Source of the DNA: JACVRW01 sp963813495
GTDB taxonomy: Bacteria > Actinomycetota > Thermoleophilia > Solirubrobacterales > Thermoleophilaceae
Length of the DNA: 64,000 nucleotides
Reading direction: 5' to 3'
Assembly: GCA_963813495.1 (NCBI GenBank)
Contig: CAWEZC010000005.1
Location: 310,001-374,000, forward strand
The position numbers and the translations under genes were made by a program. Positions 33,310-42,690 of this stretch are shown one piece after another (within the stretch, counting starts at the first letter, position 1; every line of letters starts with the position of its first letter). Below the pieces are notes generated by a model, which made no database searches, was not told where the DNA came from, and was given only the letters and a program-made list of their open reading frames with translations.

Positions 33310-34905
33310 TTAGCGCCGGCGCCGCCCCAGGCGGCGGCCCAAGTCACGTGCGAACAGAAAGCGAGTGAGCCGGAGGAAGAGCTTGCCCTTGAGGGCGGTA
33401 TAGGGGTACCAAAGGAGCTCCGACCTGGGGGCCAGCCGCGTCGCGGTGACCGACTGCGGGCGGCAGTACTTGCGAATCCCGTGGGCGCCACCGAGCCGCG
33501 CGCCGACACCGGACTCCTTCCAGCCACCCTGAGGAATCCGGATCGCGGAGACGTTCACGAACATGTCGTTGACGTTGACCGCGCCGACCTCCAGGCGCCC
33601 GGCGATCTGCTCGCCGCGGGCGCGATCGCGAGTCCAGACGCTGGCCGACAACCCGTAGCTCGAGTCGTTCGCGAACCGAATCGCCTCCTCCACGTCTTTG
33701 ACCTTCATCACCGGCAGCGTCGGGCCGAAGGTCTCCTCGCGCATGCAGCTCATCGACTGATCGACGTCCACGAGCACGGTGGGCTCGAAGAACGCCCCCG
33801 GCGCATCCGCGCGCTGGCCGCCGACGAGTGCGCGTGCGCCCTTCGCCAGCGCCTCGGACACGTGGCGCTCGACGATGGCGAGCTGCGCCTGGCTGGAAAG
33901 CGACCCGATGTCGGCGTCGAAACGCTTGCCGGCGGCGCGTTGGCGCAGGCCGCGCACGCGTGCGGCCACGAACTCCACGAACTCGTCGTAGACGGGCTCC
34001 TCGACGAATACGCGCTCAACCGAGGTGCACGTCTGGCCGCTGTTGAACATGCCGCCCCAGACTGCGGCGTTCGCCGCCCGCTCGAGATCGGCGTCGGCGA
34101 GCACGATCATCGCGTCCTTGCCCCCGAGCTCGAGGCTGTACGGGATCAGCCGCTCGGCGGCGCGCTGCGCGATCCTCCTGCCGGTGCGCGTGGACCCGGT
34201 GAACTGGATGAAGTCGGCCTCGTCCACCAGCGCGGAACCAGTCCCTCCCGCCCCGGTCAGGCACTCCAGCACTCCCGGAGCGCCCACATCCTCGCGCCAG
34301 CCGCGCACGATCTCGCCGGTGGCTAGCGGAGTGAGCTCAGACGGCTTGATCACGACCGCAGCACCCGCCAACAGCGCGGGCACCGCATCGGCCAGGGCGA
34401 GCAAGACAGGGTTGTTCCAGGGGCAGATGACCCCGACGATTGGGTACGGCCGGTAGGCGATCGTGAGCTTCTTGCTCGCGGTCAGCAGGTTGTGCGGTCG
34501 CCGATGCGAGTCGGCCAGGAACTTCCCGGCGCGCTTTCGGTAGTACTCGAGCAAGTCGATCGCGAAAGGAACCTCCAGGGTGGCCTCCTGCCACGGCTTC
34601 CCCGTCTCCCGCTGGAGCAGCTCCGCGACGCGCTCATCGTTGTCGAACAGCCAGTCACGCAGGCGCCCGAGCCAGTGGCCTCGGCCGGTCGGTCCGAGCG
34701 CCTCCCAGGCCGGCTGGTTGCCCCGCAGTCGCCCGACGGCGGCGCGCACGTCCTCGGCGCCCTGAGCGGGCAGGGAGGCGACGACGGAGTCATCTGCTGG
34801 CGACCTCACCTCGAAGTCCGGAGCAGGCTGCGGGCCGTTCCCCGACGGCCGCGCTCCGATCTCGTCCGCGCCCATGGACATCACCTCGGGGTCGCTCGCC
34901 CCCAT
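33310..34905 (-). CDS. Aldehyde dehydrogenase with basic C-terminal tail
   Basis: A 531-residue ALDH-superfamily enzyme. Cofactor segment VGVICPWNNPVLLALADAVPALLAG, glutamate motif YSLELGGKDAMIVLADADLERAAN, catalytic cysteine in MFNSGQTCTSVERVFVEE. The last 35 residues (a hydrophobic patch YPYTALKGKLFLRLTRFLFARD, then Arg-rich) could anchor it to membranes, as in fatty-aldehyde dehydrogenases. The substrate is unknown, possibly succinate semialdehyde or a long-chain aldehyde. The start may be a few codons further in (ATG at MSMGADE). Confidence 0.86.
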   Translation of the reverse strand: MGASDPEVMSMGADEIGARPSGNGPQPAPDFEVRSPADDSVVASLPAQGAEDVRAAVGRLRGNQPAWEALGPTGRGHWLGRLRDWLFDNDERVAELLQRETGKPWQEATLEVPFAIDLLEYYRKRAGKFLADSHRRPHNLLTASKKLTIAYRPYPIVGVICPWNNPVLLALADAVPALLAGAAVVIKPSELTPLATGEIVRGWREDVGAPGVLECLTGAGGTGSALVDEADFIQFTGSTRTGRRIAQRAAERLIPYSLELGGKDAMIVLADADLERAANAAVWGGMFNSGQTCTSVERVFVEEPVYDEFVEFVAARVRGLRQRAAGKRFDADIGSLSSQAQLAIVERHVSEALAKGARALVGGQRADAPGAFFEPTVLVDVDQSMSCMREETFGPTLPVMKVKDVEEAIRFANDSSYGLSASVWTRDRARGEQIAGRLEVGAVNVNDMFVNVSAIRIPQGGWKESGVGARLGGAHGIRKYCRPQSVTATRLAPRSELLWYPYTALKGKLFLRLTRFLFARDLGRRLGRRRR

Positions 34906-34990
34906 CAGTGGTTGATGTTCTCACGGCACGATCGGCAATGCCAATCGACACCACGTCGCGAACGATCGAGACGGGAGCGGCCTCGATTCA

Positions 34991-35758
34991 TCACGGCCAC
35001 TGTGGTGCAGTGCCCGGCTCGCCGTCTTTGGCGATCCGTACGCGATGGGGGCTGGCGAGGCGTGAGGCGGCTGTGCGGCGTTCCTGCGCCGAGCGGCTGG
35101 CTGGGGCGAATGCGCTCCAGGTGAACCAGTGGCCGAATCCGCGTTGCAGCGTCCGGGGGCCGCTCATCGTCAGCCGGCCGGCTCGAATCGCGCCGCCCAG
35201 CTCGGCCCGTCCCAAGTAGACGCGGTAGAGCGTGGCGGTGTCGACGATGACCTCGAGGTCGACGTCGAAGCCGGGATGCTGGAGGCAGACTGAGACCTCG
35301 GAGGGCTCCAGGACCATCCAGTAACGCCGCTTGGGGGCGCGAAAGTCGAACTGAACCACGGTTCGGTTGGGCGGGAGCCGCTGGCGATCGACGTGGCGGG
35401 CCATCCAGACGATCAACAGGTCGGGATCGAGTTCCTCGGGGCGCGGCTCGGTGAACGACCAAGTCGCCCCCCATTCGCCGATCGCCTGCACGACCGGCTG
35501 GAGGTCATGGCCGGCGGTCGTGAGGCGATATTCGAGGGTGCGGCCTTTGGGGCCCGTCCTGCGCTCGATGACCTCGGCCCGCTCGAGCGTGCGCATGCGG
35601 TCGGTGAGGACCGAGCGCGAGATCCCTGGGAGGCCGCGTTGGAGCTCGTTGAAGCCGCTCGCGCCGCCGAGCATCTCGCGCATGATCAGAAGCGTCCAGC
35701 GGTCGCCGAGGATCTCGGTGGCCTTGGCGACCGGGCAGTACTGCGCATAACTGCGCAT
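34991..35758 (-). CDS. HxlR-family winged-helix regulator with C-terminal sterol-carrier-like domain
   Basis: A 255-residue regulator. Residues 1-105 are the HxlR DNA-binding domain (YCPVAKATEILGDRWTLLIMREMLGGASGFNELQRGLPGISRSVLTDRMRTLERAEVIERR) with one conserved Cys8, the usual redox or aldehyde-sensing position. Residues about 110-225 resemble an SCP2-like lipid-binding fold. HxlR proteins respond to electrophiles or small metabolites. It is divergent from a flavin oxidase across a stretch with three inverted repeats. Confidence 0.87.
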   Translation of the reverse strand: MRSYAQYCPVAKATEILGDRWTLLIMREMLGGASGFNELQRGLPGISRSVLTDRMRTLERAEVIERRTGPKGRTLEYRLTTAGHDLQPVVQAIGEWGATWSFTEPRPEELDPDLLIVWMARHVDRQRLPPNRTVVQFDFRAPKRRYWMVLEPSEVSVCLQHPGFDVDLEVIVDTATLYRVYLGRAELGGAIRAGRLTMSGPRTLQRGFGHWFTWSAFAPASRSAQERRTAASRLASPHRVRIAKDGEPGTAPQWP

Positions 35759-35773
35759 CGCTCAACCATGCTA

Positions 35774-35831
35774 ACCGCGGATTCGCGGTAGGTCTGTTAC
35801 TCGAACCGGTTGGTTCGAAACTAGAACTAGT
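35774..35831. promoter_or_regulatory. Three inverted repeats between the HxlR regulator and the flavin oxidase
   Basis: Three consecutive dyads fill the divergent intergenic region: ACCGCG-GATT-CGCGGT (35774-35789), TCGAACC-GGTT-GGTTCGA (35801-35818) and ACTAG-AA-CTAGT (35820-35831). Centres are about 28 and 16 bp apart. HxlR dimers bind such dyads, often in pairs, so this is the likely operator for both genes. Confidence 0.55.
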
Positions 35832-35883
35832 CAGCGCGGGTCGGCTGGTGGGACGCTGGGCTCACTACAGCTTGGAGGACGAC

Positions 35884-37308
35884 ATGCCCGCTATTCAGAC
35901 CCCACACGCACCGCCCCTGGAGACGACCGCGTTCGACGAGCTCGGCGGATCGTTCCGCGGAGAGCTGCTGCTGCGTACCAGCCCCGGCTACGACACGGCC
36001 CGCAGGATCTGGAATGGCGCGATCGACCGCCATCCGGCCTGCATCGCGCGCTGCACGGGCGTGGCCGATGTGGTCGCTGCGGTGCGCTTCGCGCGCGACC
36101 ACGACCTGGACATCGCCGTACGGGGCGGGGGCCACAACGTGGCCGGCACCGCGGTGTGCGACGACGGGCTCGTCATCGACCTCTCGGCGATGCGGGCCGT
36201 GTGGATCGACCCCGCCGGTCGCACGGCCTGGGTGCAGGGTGGTGCTCTGTGGGCCGACGTCGACCACGAAACGCAGGCCCACGGCCTGGCCACCACCGGC
36301 GGCATCGTGGGCCACACCGGCGTCGCCGGGCTCACCCTCGGCGGTGGCATCGGCTTCCTCATGCGCAAACACGGGCTCACCGTCGACAACCTGCTTGCCG
36401 CCGAGGTGGTCACCGCCGAGGGCAGCATCGTCCAGGCCTCCGCCGACCAACACCCCGATCTGTTCTGGGCGCTGCGAGGCGGCGGCGGCAACTTCGGCGT
36501 CGTCACCTCGTTCCGGTTCTCTCTCCACCCCGTCGGCCCGACCGTGATGGCCGGGCCCGTCTTCTGGGCGGCCGACGAAACCACCGACGTGCTGCGCTTC
36601 TACCGGGACTGGGCCGCCGAAGCGCCCGACGAGCTCGGCAGCGTCGTCAGGCTCGGCACCGTCCCCCCACTTCCGGTCATCCCCGAGGACCTGCACTGGC
36701 GGCCGGCGATCGCCGTCGCCTGCTGCTACGCCGGCGCCGTCGAAGACGGCGAGCGTGCGGTGCGGGCCCTCCGCCGGCTCGGGACGCCGCTCGTTGACCT
36801 GCTCGCACCCTCGCCGTACGTCGCCTTCCAGGGCGGACTCGACGACACCGTCCTCCACGGGTGGCACTACTACTGGAAGGCGACGACTCTCGCCGGCCTC
36901 TCCGACGACGCCATCGCCGTCATCGCCGATCACGCCTACGCCGCCGGCTCGCCCCGGTCGTACGCGGCGATGTTCCACATGGGTGGCGCCGTCGCGCGAG
37001 TCCCCCACGACGCCACCGCCTACGCCGGTCGCGACGTGGCCCACAACATCGTCATCGACGCCGTGTGGCTTCCTGACGAGTCCGGCGAGCACGCCGCGAC
37101 CGAGACCGCTTGGGCGCGGCGGTTCCTCCAAGCCCTCCAACCCCACCGGGCTGGCGGCGTCTACGTCAACTTCCTGGATTCCGACGACGACGCCAGCCGG
37201 GTTCGAGAGGCCTACGGCGATCAGATCTACCGGCGCCTCGCCGAAGTCAAGGCCAAGTACGACCCTGACAACGCCTTCCACCACAACAAGAACATCCAGC
37301 CCGGCTGA
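35884..37308 (+). CDS. FAD-linked oxidase, BBE/6-hydroxynicotine-oxidase type
   Basis: A 474-residue FAD_binding_4 plus BBE protein. The covalent-FAD histidine is in AVRGGGHNVAGTAVCDDG. The second motif GHTGVAGLTLGGGIGFLMRKHG lacks the cysteine of bicovalent enzymes, so FAD is probably attached only through His. The C-terminal BBE segment is YDPDNAFHHNKNIQP. Such oxidases use oxygen on sugars, alkaloids or aromatic alcohols. ATG 35884 follows GGAGGACGAC. It is probably controlled by the divergent HxlR gene. Confidence 0.9.
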   Translation: MPAIQTPHAPPLETTAFDELGGSFRGELLLRTSPGYDTARRIWNGAIDRHPACIARCTGVADVVAAVRFARDHDLDIAVRGGGHNVAGTAVCDDGLVIDLSAMRAVWIDPAGRTAWVQGGALWADVDHETQAHGLATTGGIVGHTGVAGLTLGGGIGFLMRKHGLTVDNLLAAEVVTAEGSIVQASADQHPDLFWALRGGGGNFGVVTSFRFSLHPVGPTVMAGPVFWAADETTDVLRFYRDWAAEAPDELGSVVRLGTVPPLPVIPEDLHWRPAIAVACCYAGAVEDGERAVRALRRLGTPLVDLLAPSPYVAFQGGLDDTVLHGWHYYWKATTLAGLSDDAIAVIADHAYAAGSPRSYAAMFHMGGAVARVPHDATAYAGRDVAHNIVIDAVWLPDESGEHAATETAWARRFLQALQPHRAGGVYVNFLDSDDDASRVREAYGDQIYRRLAEVKAKYDPDNAFHHNKNIQPG

Positions 37309-37406
37309 CGCCCGCGCCGGGCCGGCCGGCCCAAAGGGTTTTCAGAAGGTCGCCCAGGCGAGCGTTGCTTGACCGGGCGGACCCGCTCAAACGCGGGACG
37401 CCATGC

Positions 37407-38030
37407 CTAGTTGAGGATCTTCAGCGAGCTGCCGAAGCCCGTACCCAGCGTGCCCTGCACGCTCATGTGCAAGAGGCCAGCTGCCTCGAGCTCACGCGCG
37501 CGCCTGAGCGGCCCCGCATCGATCGGCCGGAGTCCGCCGTCCTCCACGAGCTTCGAGACGCTGGCTTTGGCCTCCTCGTCATCGCCGGCGAGAAAGACGT
37601 CGAGCGGCTGACCGGCGACCTGGCCGTCGATGAGCGTGCCCGCGAACGTGGTGTTGAACGCCTTCACCACCCTCGCTCCCGGGGCACTCGCCGCCAGCTC
37701 CTGAGCAGCCGAGCTGTCCGGCGGAGTAACGAGCCCGTCGATCGCCTCGTTTACCGGATTGGTGATGTCAATCACGACCTTCCCCGATAGCCCACCGCCA
37801 TATTGCTCCACTGCGCTCTTGGCGTCGGGGTAGTAGACGGCGAGAACGACGACGTCGTCTGCGATCGGCTCGCCCGAGCGCCCGGCCTGCGCCGAGCCCC
37901 CTAGTGCTTTGACGACCGCGTCGGCGTCACCCGGTTCCTTCCCCAATACGGTCACGTGGTGCCCACCGGCAACCAGGCGCGTCCCGATGCCGCGCGCCAT
38001 GTTGCCAGTGCCGATGATTGTGACCTCCAT
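37407..38030 (-). CDS. NADPH-dependent F420-reductase-like oxidoreductase
   Basis: A 207-residue single Rossmann-domain protein starting MEVTIIGTGNMARGIGTRLVAGGHHVTVLGKE. It continues with DVVVLAVYYPDAKSAVEQY, VVIDITNPVN and VVKAFNTTFAGTLIDGQ, the pattern of F420H2:NADP+ oxidoreductases and STEAP-like reductases. True F420 binding cannot be decided from sequence; many homologues act on other substrates. It is convergent with the flavin oxidase. Confidence 0.83.
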   Translation of the reverse strand: MEVTIIGTGNMARGIGTRLVAGGHHVTVLGKEPGDADAVVKALGGSAQAGRSGEPIADDVVVLAVYYPDAKSAVEQYGGGLSGKVVIDITNPVNEAIDGLVTPPDSSAAQELAASAPGARVVKAFNTTFAGTLIDGQVAGQPLDVFLAGDDEEAKASVSKLVEDGGLRPIDAGPLRRARELEAAGLLHMSVQGTLGTGFGSSLKILN

Positions 38031-38057
38031 GCTTCCTCCTCTCGTGTGGTCCTTCTG

Positions 38058-38115
38058 TCAGCCCTGGTGGTCGTAGAAACCGCGCCCGCTCTTCATGCCT
38101 AGCCGGCGGCGACGT
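38058..38115 (-). pseudogene. 3-hydroxyacyl-CoA dehydrogenase, C-terminal scrap
   Basis: Reading toward the TGA at 38060-38058 gives RRLGMKSGRGFYDHQG, which is the conserved last helix and tail of 3-hydroxybutyryl-CoA dehydrogenases (GxKSGxGFYD). Nothing upstream in any frame continues the protein, so only the last ~18 codons survive. Confidence 0.5.
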
Positions 38116-38193
38116 AAACCGTGGCGAGCCGTCGCCCGAGCCCCGCGCCGTCGATCCCGATTGCCCTTACCTCCTACCCGGAGCTCTAGCCGC

Positions 38194-38470
38194 TCATCCT
38201 GTCGCGGCGCGAGGGACGACCAGGACGGGGCACGCCGCTTTGCGCATTAGCGCATGTGTCGTGCCGCCGAGCAGCTCCGCGCGCAGGAGCTCGTTGACCG
38301 AAGCGCCGCCGGGTCCGTCCCGTCGCGAGCGCCCCGAATGTGATCGGCTCGAAGACCGTGATGATGCGCAGGCGAGCACCGGACGCCCGAACAAGCGCGC
38401 GCGCCAGCTCGAGCGCTCCGTGTGTCTTCGTCCGTCGCCGACACCTGGCTCGACCGGTAAACGCTGGGAC
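38194..38470 (-). pseudogene. Universal stress protein (UspA-like) remnant
   Basis: Two pieces of one UspA protein occur in different frames: LELARALVRASGARLRIITVFEPITFGALATG, then NELLRAELLGGTTHALMRKAACPVLVVPRAATG with the intact stop at 38194. The ATP-binding G-2x-G-9x-G loop between them has been deleted. It lies directly before the DedA gene on the opposite strand. Confidence 0.65.
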
Positions 38471-38529
38471 GGCACGCGGAGACCTCGGGCCGGCGACCTG
38501 AGCGCAGGCACCTGCAAGGCTGCCCGGAC

Positions 38530-39132
38530 GTGCTCGAGTTCCTTCTAGACGCCATCAGCGACAGCCCGAGCACCTACCTGGCGCTCTGCGCGATCGTCCT
38601 AGTCGACGACTTCGTTTGGTTCGCCCCGGGCGACACGGCGATGATCACCGCCGGGATCATCGCCGCCAACGGCGGGCTGCTGCTGTACCTCGTGATCCTG
38701 GCGGGGACGATCGGCGGGATCCTCGGGGACAACATCTCGTACCTGCTCGGCCGCAGGTTCGGCCCGCGCCTCGCCGACCGCCTGCTCAAGGGCGACCGCG
38801 CGCGCGAGCGCTACCGCTGGGCGAGACGGCAGATCGCGATCCGCGGCTCGACCATCATCATCGTGGGGCGCTTCATCCCAGCGGGACGAACCGTCACGAC
38901 CTTCGCGTGCGGAACGGCCAATCTGCCCTACCGGCGCTTTCTGCTCGCGGACTCGCTGGCCGCGCTCGCGTGGGCGACGTACACGGCCCTGCTCGGATTT
39001 GCCGGAGGGCGCGCGTTTCGCGACGCCCTCTGGCAGCCGCTGCTCATCGGGCTCGCCGTCGCGGCCGTGCTGGGTGCTGGCGCCGAGCTCCTCGGGCGCA
39101 ACCGAGGCGGCACCGGCGCGAGGGAGCGATGA
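38530..39132 (+). CDS. DedA-family membrane protein
   Basis: A 200-residue DedA/SNARE-associated (VTT-domain) protein. It has the amphipathic re-entrant motif FVWFAPGDTAMITAG, the conserved Gly-rich LGDNISYLLGRRFG, and the signature arginine segment GRFIPAGRTVTTFACG. DedA proteins flip undecaprenyl-phosphate or phospholipids and depend on the proton gradient. GTG start at 38530. Four or five hydrophobic segments are seen; the C-terminus is basic. Confidence 0.86.
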   Translation: MLEFLLDAISDSPSTYLALCAIVLVDDFVWFAPGDTAMITAGIIAANGGLLLYLVILAGTIGGILGDNISYLLGRRFGPRLADRLLKGDRARERYRWARRQIAIRGSTIIIVGRFIPAGRTVTTFACGTANLPYRRFLLADSLAALAWATYTALLGFAGGRAFRDALWQPLLIGLAVAAVLGAGAELLGRNRGGTGARER

Positions 39133-39557
39133 GCAGGCGGAGGCCGACCTCATCGGCGCCTCATTGCACGAGCACCGCCCATGAACCCCGACGGGCTGTT
39201 CGAGCCTCTGGTAAATCACGCCCGCGATAGCGATCGCGGTGGCAGCTGTGGTGATCAGGTCACCGTCCTGAGGAGCGTCTTTCAGGTGCGTCCGATCGTG
39301 GTTGGAACCGGTGTGTTCATCACATTTCGTGGGGTTGACCTCGATCTATCGCTCCACCTCTGCGCTGTTCCAGAGCCGAACTGAGACCTCGGCTGTTCTC
39401 GTGCAAGCGGGCGCTCGCCAGGCTTGTCGGCAGCTCCTGCCTTGCACCCAGCAGCGGCGGACACTTCATGCTCGAACTCAGCGTCGCTTCGCGCGAAGCG
39501 GAACTACGACAGACCTCACCGCACCACCGACCTGCAAGCGGCATTCCGGGTGGTGGG
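39133..39557. other. Intergenic region, no gene seen
   Basis: About 425 bp between the convergent ends of the DedA gene and the PhoX-like gene. No frame shows a domain. A 14-bp palindrome GCTTCGCGCGAAGC (39486-39499) lies about 60 bp past the PhoX stop and could be part of a weak terminator, but has no T-run. Confidence 0.5.
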
Positions 39558-41309
39558 CTATCCCCCAGGGATGCGGATCAGCGCTAGCTGCCCGCCTTCG
39601 CGCTTGTACGTGAAGTCGGGTAGACCGTCGCCGTTGTTGTCGTCGCCCGGTGCCTTCTCCACCCACAGCGTGTGTGCCTGGACGTTGATCAGGAACCAGC
39701 CAGGGCCAAAGGCGCTGGAGGCGTCGACGATGCCGGTCGACTCCCAGGCGCCCTGGTTGCCGGGTGGTCTCCCGTCGACGTCCGTTCCCTGTCCGTCGGC
39801 GGACTGGTTCACTTTCGCCACGACCTCGGCTTTGGCCGGATTGCGGAGGGGGACGTGCCAGAGTCTCGCCGTCGTCGCAGCGGGATCGGGGGAGTCGACG
39901 GGGAACTGCTGGCTCGATCCGGGATCCTCGGTGAGCAGAAGGCCGTTGCGCGTCGTCTCGATGTTGTCTGGCTGGTGGATCTCCTTGAGGGTCTTGACGG
40001 GGTTGTCGTCGCCCTCGACGACCACGGTGAGTGACCTCACCTTCGTGGGGTCGTTCGGATCGAGCACCATCTTCCAGACGCGGCCGTTCGTGGATTTGAA
40101 GTTCGGCGTGTCCAGGGTCTGAGCCGCGGTGCGGCCCCTGCCCGAGTCGACGATGTACACGACATTTCCCTTGCCGGGTCGTTTGTCGTATGCGATGTCC
40201 TCGACGCGGACGAACTGAAACACGTTGTTGATGTCGCTCCAGTATTCGAGCACCCACTGGGGACCGTCGATGCCCAGCGGAGTCGGGGAGCGAAGATCGG
40301 TCTGCCAGCTGCCGTTCGTCGGCGGCGGCGGGTAACCCTTGTCGGCGGCCTTCAGCTCCGAGCCATCCGGGTTGAGGCCGGTGGCGATGTCCTTCGGCAC
40401 CCGGATGAAATGGCCGGACACGGCCATTCCCGACCCTGGGGTCACGTCGTAGTAGTTCTTCACGTCGGGCGTGTCGGCGACGAAGGCCCACAGGTCGCCC
40501 TTGTCGGCCAGCAGAGCGTTCGTGCTCGGTGCCATGTAGGAGTAGAGCTGCGACTGCGCCGGCACCGCGCCCGCGGGGAACACGCCCGTGAGAGGACCGC
40601 TCGTGAACGTGTCATCGCCCGAGAAGACGACCGGATTCCCATACCCGGGGATCGCGACGGCATTCTCGTGGTTGTGCCTGCCCATGCCGTGGATCGGGTG
40701 GTGCTTGCCGTTCCTGACGTCGAGCGCGACGACAAGGCCGGCCTCGCGCTCCGCCGGGCTGCCGATCGGGGGAGGCCAAGAGTCCTCCTGCCGCAACACG
40801 TAGTCGGGCGACTCCTCGTTCGTGAAGAAGATATCGCGGCTGAACCCCTCCTTCGCGGTCGCCAGGTAGTTGGAGCAGAAGCGCTGGTAGCCGAGGCTGC
40901 TCGGGATGACGAACGAGCCGCCCAGCACTCCGGCCGAATGCTGGTTGAGGGTCAGCCGGCTCACCTGCGCGTTATCGAAGTCGTTCTCCCCGTTGGCCGC
41001 GGTGGGGGCTGCCGTGACGTACGGGAACGGCACCTTGCTGGTCTCGTGGTTCACGAAGAGGTCCACCCTTCCCCGGCCCCGGGTGCGCACGGAAATCCCG
41101 TCTGGGATGGCCTCGAATCGATAACCACTCGGAAGCGCATCCCCGACGGTCAGGAGTGGCTTGATCTCCACACCTGTCTTGATCGCGGTGAGCATCGAGG
41201 GCTGCGCCGTCGTGAAACCACTCTTCTGGCCTGCTAACGCGGCGGCTGTCCCCGAGACTGTGATAGCCACTGCGAGAGCGGTACAGGCAAGGATCGTGCG
41301 TCCCCTCAT
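39558..41309 (-). CDS. Exported PhoX-like phosphatase (DUF839 family)
   Basis: A 583-residue exported protein. A Sec-type signal peptide (about residues 1-27, ending TAAALAG) is followed by a DUF839/PhoX beta-propeller: RFEAIPDGISVRTRGRGRVDLFVNHETS, RFCSNYLATAKEGF, FFTNEES, HENAVAIPGYGNPVVFSGDD. PhoX-type enzymes are calcium/iron-dependent phosphomonoesterases. The neighbouring phosphate transporter and DUF47 gene support a phosphate role. The protein lacks the Tat twin-arginine motif of classic PhoX, so the subfamily may differ. Confidence 0.78.
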   Translation of the reverse strand: MRGRTILACTALAVAITVSGTAAALAGQKSGFTTAQPSMLTAIKTGVEIKPLLTVGDALPSGYRFEAIPDGISVRTRGRGRVDLFVNHETSKVPFPYVTAAPTAANGENDFDNAQVSRLTLNQHSAGVLGGSFVIPSSLGYQRFCSNYLATAKEGFSRDIFFTNEESPDYVLRQEDSWPPPIGSPAEREAGLVVALDVRNGKHHPIHGMGRHNHENAVAIPGYGNPVVFSGDDTFTSGPLTGVFPAGAVPAQSQLYSYMAPSTNALLADKGDLWAFVADTPDVKNYYDVTPGSGMAVSGHFIRVPKDIATGLNPDGSELKAADKGYPPPPTNGSWQTDLRSPTPLGIDGPQWVLEYWSDINNVFQFVRVEDIAYDKRPGKGNVVYIVDSGRGRTAAQTLDTPNFKSTNGRVWKMVLDPNDPTKVRSLTVVVEGDDNPVKTLKEIHQPDNIETTRNGLLLTEDPGSSQQFPVDSPDPAATTARLWHVPLRNPAKAEVVAKVNQSADGQGTDVDGRPPGNQGAWESTGIVDASSAFGPGWFLINVQAHTLWVEKAPGDDNNGDGLPDFTYKREGGQLALIRIPGG

Positions 41310-41679
41310 ACTTCCCCCATGAGCTGTGGTCGTTGAGGTCTAACAGATCGCGTCGGCCCAGGTCTAGGCCCTTCGAGCCGGCAGCGGTTCGCGCAGCGGC
41401 GCACTGCTGCCCACAATCTGTTTGCCCACCGCTTGGACGGGCGTATGTCACCGGAGCCGCTCGGCGCGGTACTCATTCTGCATCGACGCGAGCGAAGGGG
41501 TCTGGGCCGCTCGCCAAGCGCGACAGGCTGCCGAGCGCGAAGGGCCGTGCGGCGACGTCCGCTCGGTCGCGCCCGATCACGAGCGGATCATCCGCGGCGT
41601 CTAGAAACACAAACTTGCCCCACCCGCGGGTCGCTGCCTGCCGGTTCGCGTGGAGGGAACGACCGTAGAGTCCGCCGCA
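41310..41679. other. Divergent intergenic region between the PhoX-like and Pit genes
   Basis: About 370 bp. It should carry promoters for both genes. I looked for a PHO-box pair and saw none I would defend. A direct repeat AGGTCTA occurs at 41336-41342 and 41360-41366, of unclear meaning. No gene is supported. Confidence 0.4.
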
Positions 41680-42690
41680 ATGGATACGGGGCTCGTCGTC
41701 GCGGTCGTGCTCGCGGCTGGCTTCGCGATGACCAATGGGCTGCACGACGCATCCAACGCGATCGCCACGCTCGTCGCCACCCGGGCCGCCACCCCGCGTC
41801 AGGCGATCATCTTGGCCTCGGCCTTCAACCTGCTCGGGCCGTTGCTCCTCGGGGCCGCGGTCGCCGACACCATCGGCGGCATCGTCGCCGTCGCGCCATC
41901 GGAAGCTACTGAGGTGATCGGGGCGGGGCTCGCGGCCGCGGTCGCGTGGAACCTCGTCACCTGGCGCCTTGGCCTTCCGTCCAGCTCCGGCCACGCCCTC
42001 ATCGGGGGCCTCGTGGGCGCGAGCCTCGTCGAGGGAGGGATCCATGCGGTCAACTGGGGCGGGTTCGAGGGTTGGCATCCCGTGGGCGTCCTCGGCACGC
42101 TGGTCGCGCTGGCCGTGTCCGTGCCGCTCGGCGCGGTTGCGGCACTGCTGTTGATCCGGGCGCTGCGCCTGCTCGCGCGTCGCGCCACGCGCCGCTGGCA
42201 TGCACCGGTCCGTGCAGGAGAGTGGGGAATGTCGGCTGCGCTCGCGTTCAGCCACGGCGCCAACGACGCCCAGAAGTCGGTCGGCGTGATCACCGCGCTT
42301 CTGCTTGCGGACGGGCAGATCGACACTTTCGCCGCTCCCACGTGGACGAAGCTCCTGTGCGCGGCGGCGCTCACCGCCGGCACGGCACTCGGCGGGTGGC
42401 GGATCATTCGCACTGTGGGCCGCCGCATCTACCGCATCAAGCCGATCGAGGGTCTGGCCAGCCAGACGGCGTCCGCGAGCGTCATCTTCGGGGCCTCGCT
42501 CGTGGGCGCGCCGGTATCCACGACCCAGGTAGTCGCCTCCTCGGTCGTTGGGATCGGCGCGGGGCGAAGGCGCTGGCACCACGTGCACTGGGCGGTGGTG
42601 CGCCAGATCGGCCTCGCGTGGCTCATCACGATGCCCGTCACCGCCGCGCTCGCCGTGGCCGCGCTGGGGATCTGGCGGCTGGTGGTATGA
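41680..42690 (+). CDS. pit: Low-affinity inorganic phosphate transporter (Pit family)
   Basis: A 336-residue phosphate:cation symporter. The two inverted-repeat signature motifs are present: NGLHDASNAIATLVATRA near the N-terminus and SHGANDAQKSVGVIT in the second half, with PVSTTQVVASSVVGIG near the end. About ten membrane segments. ATG 41680 is preferred to GTG 41650, since the ten extra residues are hydrophilic and the first helix starts at once. Its stop overlaps the DUF47 start (ATGA), the usual pairing for a Pit-accessory regulator. Confidence 0.9.
   Translation: MDTGLVVAVVLAAGFAMTNGLHDASNAIATLVATRAATPRQAIILASAFNLLGPLLLGAAVADTIGGIVAVAPSEATEVIGAGLAAAVAWNLVTWRLGLPSSSGHALIGGLVGASLVEGGIHAVNWGGFEGWHPVGVLGTLVALAVSVPLGAVAALLLIRALRLLARRATRRWHAPVRAGEWGMSAALAFSHGANDAQKSVGVITALLLADGQIDTFAAPTWTKLLCAAALTAGTALGGWRIIRTVGRRIYRIKPIEGLASQTASASVIFGASLVGAPVSTTQVVASSVVGIGAGRRRWHHVHWAVVRQIGLAWLITMPVTAALAVAALGIWRLVV

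Noticed and set aside
37310..37340. GC palindrome GGGCCGGCCGGCCC after the flavin oxidase as a terminator
   Set aside because: Stem of only five pairs once a loop is allowed; a short T-run follows but support is thin.
41310..41679. PHO boxes between the PhoX-like and Pit genes
   Set aside because: Only weak GTTC-containing matches without the 11-bp direct-repeat pattern.
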